Shown here in pieces: positions 1 to 6,523 of a stretch of 12,667 nt of DNA. A program made the translations under genes and the position numbers. The notes under the pieces were generated by a model. It was not told the origin of the DNA. It made no database searches and saw only the letters and a list, made by a program, of their open reading frames with translations. Source of the DNA: Chloroflexota bacterium (GTDB lineage: Bacteria > Chloroflexota > Anaerolineae > 4572-78 > J111); assembly GCA_003695455.1 (NCBI GenBank), contig RFJF01000358.1, forward strand, positions 1 to 12,667, written 5' to 3'. Within the stretch, counting starts at the first letter, position 1; every line of letters begins with the position of its first letter.

Positions 1-2
1 TC

Positions 3-3000
3 ACCGTCCCCTGCCGCGCCTCGCCCCTGGACGGCAATGACAACTACGTCAACCTGGAACACATCGAACGCGCCGGCGCCTCCGCTTTCCCCGCCCCCTC
101 CGCCCCGTTCCGGCTCCCCCCCTTCGCCGAGATGGAACCTTCCCTCCCAACCGTCCGGCAGGCGGTGGAACTGCTGGATGCCTTTGTCCCCTATCTGCCC
201 GCCGGACTCCTCGCCCGGCTCGCCAGCGACCCCCGCGCCACCAGCCTGGAAGGGGAACACCGCCTGGTCGCCATCCTCTTTGCCAACGTGCTGGGCCTGA
301 GCGAGGTGGTGGAGCGGCTGGGGCCGGGGCGAGAAGCGGACATCATTCGCACCATCAATCGCTACTTCACCACCATGACCAGCGACCTGCATCGCTTTGG
401 CGGTGTGGCGAACAAGATTGACCTGTACGACCACGGCGACAAACTCCTCGCCTTCTTTGGCGCGCCGGTGGCGCATGAGGACGACCCGGAGCGGGTGGTG
501 CGCGCCGCCCTGGCGATGCAAGAGTCGCTTGCCGGCCTGGGCCGTTCCCTCCCCGCGGAAGTGGGTCTGCCCGACGTAACGCTGCGGCAAAAAATCGGCA
601 TCAGTTACGGGTACGTCTTCGCCGGCTACGTGGGCGCGTCGTGGCGGCACGAGTACACCGTCATGGGGGACGAGGTCAATCTGGCAGCGCGGCTCATGTC
701 GGTTTCCGAGCCGGGAAAAGTCATCGTCAGCAGCGATGTGCGCCGCAAGGTGCAGGCTCTTTTCGATTTTGAATCGCAAGGGGAAGTGCGGCTGAAGGGG
801 AAATCCCTGCCCGTTCCCATCTTTCGCGTGCAGGGAGAACGCGCCATCCCTGAATCACAGCGCGGTTTGCGCGGCATGACCTCCCCGCTGGTCGGTCGCC
901 GGCGGGAATGGGAAGCCCTCACCGCCGCCGCCCAAAATCTGCGCGCCGGGCGAGGGCAAATCATCACCCTCGTCGGCGAATCGGGGCTGGGGAAATCGCG
1001 GCTGGTGCTGGAACTGCGCCAGCATCTCCAGGCCGACGAGGAGTCGCCCATTCAGTGGGCGGAAGGTCGCTGTCTCTCCTTCACCGAAACGGTCAGCTAC
1101 CGTCTCATGCAAGACATGCTGCGCGATTTGTGCGGCATCGCGGCGAACGCCAGCGTGGCGGAGAGCTGGCATCTCCTTCGCCAGCGTGCCGGACGCCTCC
1201 TCTCGCCGGAAGCCCTCCCGGAGACGCTCCCCTTTCTGGGACAATTCCTCAACCTCCCCCTCGACGAGCCGGAGGCGCAAAAACTCCGCTATCTGGACGC
1301 CGAAGCCCTTCAGCGCCGCACCTTCGTCGCCTTTCACGCCTTCCTCGCCGCCTGCGCCCGCCAGCAGCCGCTGGTAGTGGTACTGGACGACCTGCACTGG
1401 ATTGACCACGCCTCGCTGGAACTGGTGAAGCATCTCCTGTCGCTGGCCAATCAGGCGCCGGTGATGTTCATCCTGATGTACCGTCCGGAAAAAACCAAAC
1501 CGTGCTGGGAAATCCATGAAAAAGTGCTGCGCGAATTTGAACACTGCGCCACCAATCTCACCCTGCATCGCCTGCGCTCCAGCGATAGTGAAACCATGCT
1601 GGCGAATCTCATGTCGCTGGAAGCGTGGAGCGACCAGATTCGGACGCTGATTCTGGATCGGGCAGAAGGAAACCCCCTCTTTTTGGAAGAGGTTTTGCGC
1701 ACCCTCATCAACAGCGGCGCGCTGGTGCAGAATCAGCGGGGACGTTGGGAATTGCGGGGCAACCTGGATACCGTCGCCGTGCCGGACACCCTGCAAGGAG
1801 TCATCATGGCGCGCCTGGACCGGCTGCGCGAGCCGTGTCGCTGGACAGCCCAGATTGCCTCCGTCGCCGGACGCATCATCCCCTTCGACCTGCTGGACAG
1901 CGCCATCAGTCCCAAAGAACACCAACACATCAACCAGTGCCTGGTAGACCTGCAACAGTACGAGATTCTTGAGGAAAACCAGCGCACACCGGAACTCATT
2001 TACGCTTTCCGGCACTCCATCGCCCAGGAAGCCATCTACCACAGTCTGCTGGCGCGCTTTCGGCAACGCTACCACCGAAAAATCGCCGCTTATCTGGAAC
2101 GCAATCATTCCGTGGGACAATGGGAAGCCGAAAATGTCCTGCCGCTGATTGCCCATCACGCCTACGCCGGTCAGGATTGGGAAAAGGCGCTGCAATACCA
2201 GATTCTGGCCGGTCAGCAGGCGAAAGAAGTCTTTGCCAACGCCGATGCCATTGACCACTTCCAGAAAGCCTTCACCTGCACCGACCACCTCCCGGCCGGC
2301 AAAACCGCCGCCGAACGCCAGACCATTCACGCCGCCCTGGGTGAACTCCTCACCACCACCGGGCAGTACGACGACGCTCTGGCGCATCTCCTCGCCGCCT
2401 ACGCCCTGGCGCAGGAGCAAAACGACCGCAACGCCCAGGCTCGCGCCTGTCGCTGGCTGGCCCGCATTCACGAATACCGGGGGGAATACCCGCCCGCCTT
2501 CGAGTGGATTGAACGCGGTTTGGGTTCCCTCGCCGGAGAGGAGACCGCCGAAACGGCGGAACTTTTCCTCCTTGCCGGCTTCATTCACACCCGTCAGGGG
2601 GATTACGAGCAGGCGCTGACGCAATGTGAAAAAAGCCTCACCCTCAGCGAAAAGCTGAACGAAATGGTGGTGATGGCCCGCAGTTACGACCTGCTCGGCC
2701 TCATCACCCGTCTGCGGGGCAACAGCGCACGGGCAATCACCTACTCCCAACGCGCCTTCGACCTGTTCGAACTGGCCGGCGACCTCAACAGCCAGGCCAA
2801 AACGCACATGAATCTGGCGAACGCTCACTTCGACCTGGGGCAATGGGCAAAAGCCGACCGCCATTACCATGAAGCCTACAAAATTTTCTACCAGTTGGGA
2901 GACATCTACTACTGCGCCGTCATAGACAACAACCTGGGCGGCATCGCTCTCAATCAGGGACGGCTGGATGAAGCCCTGAAGTTCTACCGGGACGGGCTTC

Positions 3001-3563
3001 AAGCCCTGGAAAAGATTGGCGCATCGGCGTATGTGGTGGGGGTGTTTCATATGAACCTCGGCGCTACCCTCATTCGTGAAGGGGATATCGAAGCCGCCCG
3101 GCAACAACTCGAAACCAGCCGGAAGTGCTACGAACAGGCGCAATCGCGCGATTTTCTGCCGGAACTGTACCGCCACATGGCCGAAGCCGCCCTCCGCTGC
3201 GACGACCTGCCGGAAGCCGAAACCTACGGCAAAAAGTCCCTCGCTCTGGCGCGCGAACTGGCGATGCGCGCCGAGGAGGGAAAAACCCTGCGCGTGCTGG
3301 GGGAAATAGCCGTCTTGCGAGGGGAGACGGCGCAGGCGGAAGAAGCCTTCCGGCAGAGTCTCGCCATTCTCACCGCAGGGAGTGAAACCTACGAGGCGGC
3401 CTGCACGCGCCTGTGTCTGGCCCGGTTGCACGCCCGGCAGAATCAGCGGAAGGCGGCGCGAGAAGCAGTGGAAACATGCATCGCCACCTTCCGCAAGCTG
3501 GAAGCGGCGCTCGATTTGCAGGCGGCGGAAAACTTGCGCCGCCTGCTCACCAGTAGCGGTTAA
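3..3563 (+). CDS. Class III cyclase-like / AAA ATPase / TPR signalling protein (5'-partial)
   Basis: This is a cytoplasmic multidomain signalling protein. Residues are counted from the Met codon at 132. A class III adenylate/guanylate cyclase-like domain spans about 42-235. It contains HGDKLLAFFG (second metal Asp D103) and YTVMGDEVNLAARL (transition-state Asn183 and Arg187). The first metal Asp is replaced by Asn52 in LFANVLG. An AAA_16/STAND-type ATPase follows at about 250-650, with Walker A GESGLGKS (282-289) and Walker B LVVVLDDLHW (414-423). From about 686 to 1130 there are tandem TPR helices. The frame stays open upstream to base 3, and the ATG at 132 has no ribosome binding site and lies in a Pro/Ala-rich linker, so the true start is outside the window. 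Related proteins that I recall carry a first cyclase domain there. The gene converges on the minus-strand gene and the stop codons overlap. No transmembrane segment is evident. Domain calls are firm; catalytic activity is uncertain. Confidence 0.9.
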   Translation, partial: TVPCRASPLDGNDNYVNLEHIERAGASAFPAPSAPFRLPPFAEMEPSLPTVRQAVELLDAFVPYLPAGLLARLASDPRATSLEGEHRLVAILFANVLGLSEVVERLGPGREADIIRTINRYFTTMTSDLHRFGGVANKIDLYDHGDKLLAFFGAPVAHEDDPERVVRAALAMQESLAGLGRSLPAEVGLPDVTLRQKIGISYGYVFAGYVGASWRHEYTVMGDEVNLAARLMSVSEPGKVIVSSDVRRKVQALFDFESQGEVRLKGKSLPVPIFRVQGERAIPESQRGLRGMTSPLVGRRREWEALTAAAQNLRAGRGQIITLVGESGLGKSRLVLELRQHLQADEESPIQWAEGRCLSFTETVSYRLMQDMLRDLCGIAANASVAESWHLLRQRAGRLLSPEALPETLPFLGQFLNLPLDEPEAQKLRYLDAEALQRRTFVAFHAFLAACARQQPLVVVLDDLHWIDHASLELVKHLLSLANQAPVMFILMYRPEKTKPCWEIHEKVLREFEHCATNLTLHRLRSSDSETMLANLMSLEAWSDQIRTLILDRAEGNPLFLEEVLRTLINSGALVQNQRGRWELRGNLDTVAVPDTLQGVIMARLDRLREPCRWTAQIASVAGRIIPFDLLDSAISPKEHQHINQCLVDLQQYEILEENQRTPELIYAFRHSIAQEAIYHSLLARFRQRYHRKIAAYLERNHSVGQWEAENVLPLIAHHAYAGQDWEKALQYQILAGQQAKEVFANADAIDHFQKAFTCTDHLPAGKTAAERQTIHAALGELLTTTGQYDDALAHLLAAYALAQEQNDRNAQARACRWLARIHEYRGEYPPAFEWIERGLGSLAGEETAETAELFLLAGFIHTRQGDYEQALTQCEKSLTLSEKLNEMVVMARSYDLLGLITRLRGNSARAITYSQRAFDLFELAGDLNSQAKTHMNLANAHFDLGQWAKADRHYHEAYKIFYQLGDIYYCAVIDNNLGGIALNQGRLDEALKFYRDGLQALEKIGASAYVVGVFHMNLGATLIREGDIEAARQQLETSRKCYEQAQSRDFLPELYRHMAEAALRCDDLPEAETYGKKSLALARELAMRAEEGKTLRVLGEIAVLRGETAQAEEAFRQSLAILTAGSETYEAACTRLCLARLHARQNQRKAAREAVETCIATFRKLEAALDLQAAENLRRLLTSSG

Positions 3564-5674
3564 TCCCACCACACCCAGCGATATTGGGTGATGCCGGTCA
3601 GCGGCGGGGTGCTATAATTGTGCCAGACCGCGTCGGGGAGTTTAAAGTTCACCGGGTTAAAATTGCCCACGGCGTAAAGATAAGCCGGTTTGCCGGCGTT
3701 CATTTGAAAGGCCGTCAACACCCAGGCTTCGCGGATGGAGCGCTGGGCAAAGTACAAAGGCACAATGCCAAACATGACTGGCAGGCGCATGTTGTCTACC
3801 AGCGGCCCGCCAAAAGCCACATCGGCCATGTTGCTGTGGAAGCCCAACAGCATGTACGCTCCCTGGAAGGCGTTGAACCAGTTGGTCAGCGGCGGGTTGC
3901 CGGGGCCGATATATGGCCCGGCTCGCAAAGTCTGGCAGGAAGAGAAACTGGCCCAGCGCACATTTTGGTAGCGAGCGTTGCCGCCAAAGAAGCTGTAGTT
4001 ATCTTTATTAACCCCAAAGTAGATGCGGGCCGGACTGCCGTGACCGGCAAAGTAGACGTATTGGACGCGGTCAACTCCCCACGAACAGTCAATCCCCCCC
4101 AGCGAACAATCGCGCCAGTCTTTTTCCCAGGCCACGTTGTTGCCGTAATTGAAACGACCCGACCAGCCGGCGGCACGCAGCCGGTTGTAAAACCCATTCG
4201 CATCCGGCGGCACGCCGGGCAAATTAGGTGCAGTTCCGTTGTAGTATTGAATCCATTCCACCCCCATAGTGGGAGCGGTGTTGGGAGCGGCTGCACGTTC
4301 AGGCGGGGCGGGTTGAGGCCCAACAAGGCGACCATTGCCGGTGGTTCGCAAAATCAGCGGCAAATAAACATAATGCGGCCCCAGCAGTAAAACCGCATCC
4401 TCCCCCACCGCGCCGTTATTGTCGGTCACGCTCAGGCGCAGGGTCAGGTTATCCCAGCCCGCTTTCGTCAACGAAAACGGCAGGGTAGCCAGATTCAGCT
4501 GGAAGGTGCCGGTGACGGGCCAGACGCCGCTATCGAGCGTTCCGCCCCCGTCCACAGACAGGGTGTAGGTGAACGGCCCAGCCATGCTACTGGTCAGCAG
4601 GCCGGTTACGGTCAACGGCGTGCCGGGGAAGTAGGGGGTATTATCGGCAGGGCTGTTAATGCGAACTTCCGGCAGAAAGCCGGTCACGGCGGGCAGCATT
4701 GGCGTTTTTAAGGGGACTTCCTGGCCGTCAATGTTCACCACCGCCCCGGTGAAGACCCACATCGGTATCATAGTGGTTTGGGTCACTGCCGGATGGTCCA
4801 CATAATAAGCCATCGTGGGGGTGCCGGGGGTAATGACGGTTCCGGGGGGTAGGCCGGCACGGAGTTGGTCTGTCGCTTCCCGGGCGGAGAGGATGGGATA
4901 ATCGCCAATTTTTGTGAACTGCCGCCCGTAAAACGGCGAAGCAATAGCATTAAGGCCGGGGTATTGCGGGTCCAGCGACTCGTTATCGCCAAAGCCGGTT
5001 AACAACACCGAAAGGTGCCCCCCCGGCCCGGTTAAGGGGATATAATTTGGCGCCCCCACGCCGACATCAATAGCCAGCGGCACCTGATAAACCAGACCAA
5101 TCGGAATCACCGTGCTGACTGCCTGCGTCAGGTCAGGCTTCATGCCGGCCTCTACGCGCATGGTAGGGGTCACAATCGAGAGGTAAATGGGGATTTCACG
5201 GTAGGGCAGTTGGCCGCCGGTGCAATCCATTGCCTGAGGGGGCGTGGCTTTGGCCGGAAACAGTCCCTTGCTTTGCAGAAAATTACAGACAAAATCGGGT
5301 CCATAATCCAATATCGCCGGGGTTTCCGAAAAAGCCCGCCGGACGTTGGTGACAAAAAACCCGCCCGAAGCGGCAAACTGCTCCAAGGAGATGCCGGTTT
5401 GGGTGTTGACAATTGTAAAACGGAGACTTCCAACGTGGGTGGTGTCGGAAAAGAGGGTGTTGCTGCCAATGCCGGGGAATAAGGCGCCCAATTCGCTGAT
5501 GCTCCCCTGATTCACGGCGGGAGCCGTCAGCCGAAAGACAGGCATGGTTGCTTGCGGCGCTCCCGGTCTCGGCACCGGGCTGCCTCCCTGCGCGCTGCCC
5601 TTCTTGACCGGCATCAGCGCAACAATAAGGACAAAAATCGCCGTGATGCTGACAAACCAATATCGCTTCATCAT
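3560..5674 (-). CDS. Secreted Ig-like / DUF6345-like protein with clan CD-type His-Cys pair
   Basis: This is a predicted exported protein of 704 aa. The start is the first of two adjacent ATGs (5672-5674), preceded by GGGAGG at a 6-nt spacing. The frame extends upstream to 5911, but that part runs through intergenic repeats. Residues 1-28 form a signal peptide (MMKR, a hydrophobic stretch, then KKGSAQ). Residues 60-330 are an unrecognised beta-rich region. An Ig-like domain follows at about 336-431, then YLPLILR at 437-443. The C-terminal domain (about 471-700) resembles DUF6345: GVEWIQYY, WEKDW, VYFAGHG (His545), WASFSSCQTL (Cys580) and MLLGFHSN. A His in GHG followed 35 residues later by Cys after a beta strand is the pattern of caspase-like clan CD peptidases. 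The family assignment is from memory and peptidase activity is inferred. It is divergent from the large C25-like gene and shares its YLPL motif, which suggests a common cell-surface role. Confidence 0.88.
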   Translation of the reverse strand: MMKRYWFVSITAIFVLIVALMPVKKGSAQGGSPVPRPGAPQATMPVFRLTAPAVNQGSISELGALFPGIGSNTLFSDTTHVGSLRFTIVNTQTGISLEQFAASGGFFVTNVRRAFSETPAILDYGPDFVCNFLQSKGLFPAKATPPQAMDCTGGQLPYREIPIYLSIVTPTMRVEAGMKPDLTQAVSTVIPIGLVYQVPLAIDVGVGAPNYIPLTGPGGHLSVLLTGFGDNESLDPQYPGLNAIASPFYGRQFTKIGDYPILSAREATDQLRAGLPPGTVITPGTPTMAYYVDHPAVTQTTMIPMWVFTGAVVNIDGQEVPLKTPMLPAVTGFLPEVRINSPADNTPYFPGTPLTVTGLLTSSMAGPFTYTLSVDGGGTLDSGVWPVTGTFQLNLATLPFSLTKAGWDNLTLRLSVTDNNGAVGEDAVLLLGPHYVYLPLILRTTGNGRLVGPQPAPPERAAAPNTAPTMGVEWIQYYNGTAPNLPGVPPDANGFYNRLRAAGWSGRFNYGNNVAWEKDWRDCSLGGIDCSWGVDRVQYVYFAGHGSPARIYFGVNKDNYSFFGGNARYQNVRWASFSSCQTLRAGPYIGPGNPPLTNWFNAFQGAYMLLGFHSNMADVAFGGPLVDNMRLPVMFGIVPLYFAQRSIREAWVLTAFQMNAGKPAYLYAVGNFNPVNFKLPDAVWHNYSTPPLTGITQYRWVWWD

Positions 5675-5680
5675 CAGGTT

Positions 5681-5686
5681 CCTCCC
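5681..5686 (-). promoter_or_regulatory. Ribosome binding site of the DUF6345-like gene
   Basis: On the minus strand GGGAGG precedes AACCTG and then ATGATG. The spacing is 6 nt to the first ATG and 9 nt to the second. It fixes the start directly before the signal peptide and rules out the upstream in-frame ATG at 5911. Confidence 0.75.
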
Positions 5687-5696
5687 GGTTATGAAA

Positions 5697-5715
5697 TTTG
5701 GACTTTTGACAAAAC
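5697..5715 (+). repeat. 19-nt direct repeat, copy 1
   Basis: TTTGGACTTTTGACAAAAC matches 6425-6443 at 18 of 19 positions. Its core TTTTGACAAAA is palindromic apart from the central base. This copy begins 22 nt upstream of the minus-strand gene's start codon. It could be a regulator site or a mobile-element remnant. Confidence 0.6.
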
Positions 5716-5748
5716 GTCTACATTCAGGACTTGCGCACTTCATTAGTA

Positions 5749-5769
5749 GGTCAGGCTTCCAGCCTGACC
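5749..5769. repeat. Perfect 9-bp inverted repeat (3-nt loop)
   Basis: GGTCAGGCT, TCC, AGCCTGACC form a perfect hairpin at the edge of the tandem 35-nt repeat. Its right arm is the first nine bases of repeat unit 1, so the hairpin and the tandem units appear to be one composite REP-like element. Confidence 0.75.
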
Positions 5770-5830
5770 GGACGATCTGGAAAGGCCGTCCTACAAGCCT
5801 GACCAGACGGACTGGAAAGGCCGCCCCACA
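5761..5830 (-). repeat. Tandem 35-nt repeat, two units
   Basis: Units 5761-5795 and 5796-5830 are each 35 nt, directly adjacent and identical at 30 of 35 positions. Read on the minus strand each begins TGT(A/G)GG(A/G)CGGCCTTTCCAG and ends GGTCAGGCT. It is a non-coding, REP-like intergenic element. I recall similar GTAGG...GGTCAGGCT repeats as dispersed elements in Chloroflexota, but this was not searched. Confidence 0.75.
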
Positions 5831-5991
5831 AATAACCAACGTATTGTATTGGGCTGAGATTGGTTGGGATGAAGTGAAATACAGTTTAGCAACAATTTCC
5901 TCTATCTGCAACTATCGGGCAGGACTGCATTGAACCGTGGTGGCAACGAAAAACCAGGTTGCGCCAGGAAAGAGCTACTCCATGTAGAGCA

Positions 5992-6020
5992 GGCCCTGCA
6001 CCCCTTCGGAGTGCAGGGCC
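5992..6020. repeat. 10-bp perfect hairpin with TTCG loop
   Basis: GGCCCTGCAC and GTGCAGGGCC pair perfectly around CCCTTCGGA, which contains a C(TTCG)G tetraloop that is exceptionally stable as RNA. GTAG and CTAC flank the stem further out. Read on the minus strand from 6028 the element begins CGTAGGGCGGGCC, resembling the start of the 35-nt repeat units. No T-run follows on either strand, so it is a repeat element more likely than a terminator. Confidence 0.75.
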
Positions 6021-6072
6021 CGCCCTACGGCTGACCACGATTTCATGAAACCGAGCAACTCGATCTGTATTT

Positions 6073-6101
6073 TTGTCAAACAACAATGTTCCTGCTAAAA
6101 T
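6073..6101 (+). promoter_or_regulatory. Candidate sigma-70-like promoter
   Basis: TTGTCA at 6073-6078 (5 of 6 to TTGACA) and TAAAAT at 6096-6101 (5 of 6 to TATAAT) are separated by exactly 17 nt in the AT-rich patch of an otherwise GC-rich window. It points toward the large secreted gene and would give a leader of about 415 nt. This is a consensus match only. Confidence 0.4.
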
Positions 6102-6150
6102 TTAACATTATTATCTGGATTTGAAAAAATAATATTTTCCACTACCTGAA

Positions 6151-6179
6151 CGGCCCAACATCTGAACGGGCTGGTTTTT
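6151..6179 (+). terminator. Weak terminator-like hairpin in the presumed leader
   Basis: CGGCCC and GGGCTG form a 6-bp stem (one G-T pair) around an 11-nt loop, followed by GTTTTT. It lies about 45-70 nt downstream of the presumed start site of the candidate promoter, where an attenuator could sit. The stem is short, so this is tentative. Confidence 0.25.
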
Positions 6180-6424
6180 ATGGCTCTAGCTTGCGGCTCA
6201 AGATCTTACCCTAGCCACCAGAGCCAGAAATCCACTTTGGACAAATCCCCTCATCCCCCTCGCCGGGCTGAAAAGCCGGCTCCACTCCTCTCCCCTCAGT
6301 GGATAGATGCGGTTCACCACAGCCGTTTGGCAATACTTTACCCCAAGAGTTCCTGTTCAGGTTGCGTACCTTTGCGAAGGTTTTTCTGCACAAGGGCGGG
6401 CGAACAGTTACCCCAGGAAATAGT

Positions 6425-6443
6425 TTTGGACTTCTGACAAAAC
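6425..6443 (+). repeat. 19-nt direct repeat, copy 2
   Basis: TTTGGACTTCTGACAAAAC differs from the copy at 5697-5715 by one base. It ends 80 nt upstream of the GTG start of the large secreted gene. A related inverted core (TTTTTGTCAAA) lies at 6070-6080. Confidence 0.6.
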
Positions 6444-6510
6444 ACCCGTTTTCGCATTTGGCGCAAGTAGTTGTCATAAAACTTGTCCAAACACCCCAAT
6501 AGTTATTGAC

Positions 6511-6516
6511 AAGGAG
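6511..6516 (+). promoter_or_regulatory. Ribosome binding site that decides a GTG start
   Basis: AAGGAG is followed after 7 nt by GTG at 6524, which opens the signal-peptide frame. The in-frame TTG at 6506 lies upstream of this site and has none of its own. The ATG at 6519 is in another frame. GTG 6524 is therefore the likely start. Confidence 0.8.
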
Positions 6517-6523
6517 ATATGTT

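Larger units (their letters stand above)
5675..6523. other. Divergent intergenic region with repeats
   Basis: This 848-bp region separates the two divergent secreted-protein genes and holds no convincing gene; its short ORFs lack domains and ribosome binding sites. It contains two families of palindromic repeats (5749-5830 and 5992-6020), an AT-rich patch at about 6070-6140 with a promoter candidate, a weak hairpin followed by T's at 6151-6179, and two copies of a 19-nt element near the flanking starts. The part from about 6240 to 6300 is C/T-rich with an imperfect hairpin (GCCGGGCT GAAA AGCCGGC). I saw no tRNA and no transposase remnant. Confidence 0.7.

Noticed and set aside
132..134. ATG 132 as the start of the cyclase/AAA/TPR gene
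   Set aside because: The frame is open upstream to the window edge, no ribosome binding site precedes this ATG, and it falls within a linker just before the cyclase domain.
855..3572. Long antisense frame (905 codons) opposite the cyclase/AAA/TPR gene
   Set aside because: Its translation shows no domain and it mirrors a gene with clear motifs; high third-position GC leaves antisense frames open.
5675..5911. N-terminal extension of the DUF6345-like protein to an ATG at 5911
   Set aside because: It would translate the non-coding 35-nt repeats, and a good ribosome binding site plus signal peptide mark the start at 5674.
6180..6437. Small ORF in the divergent intergenic region
   Set aside because: It has low-complexity Ser/Pro/Arg content, no ribosome binding site and no domain.
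6506..6523. TTG 6506 as start of the large secreted gene
   Set aside because: The clear AAGGAG site lies downstream of it and points to GTG 6524, seven nt away.
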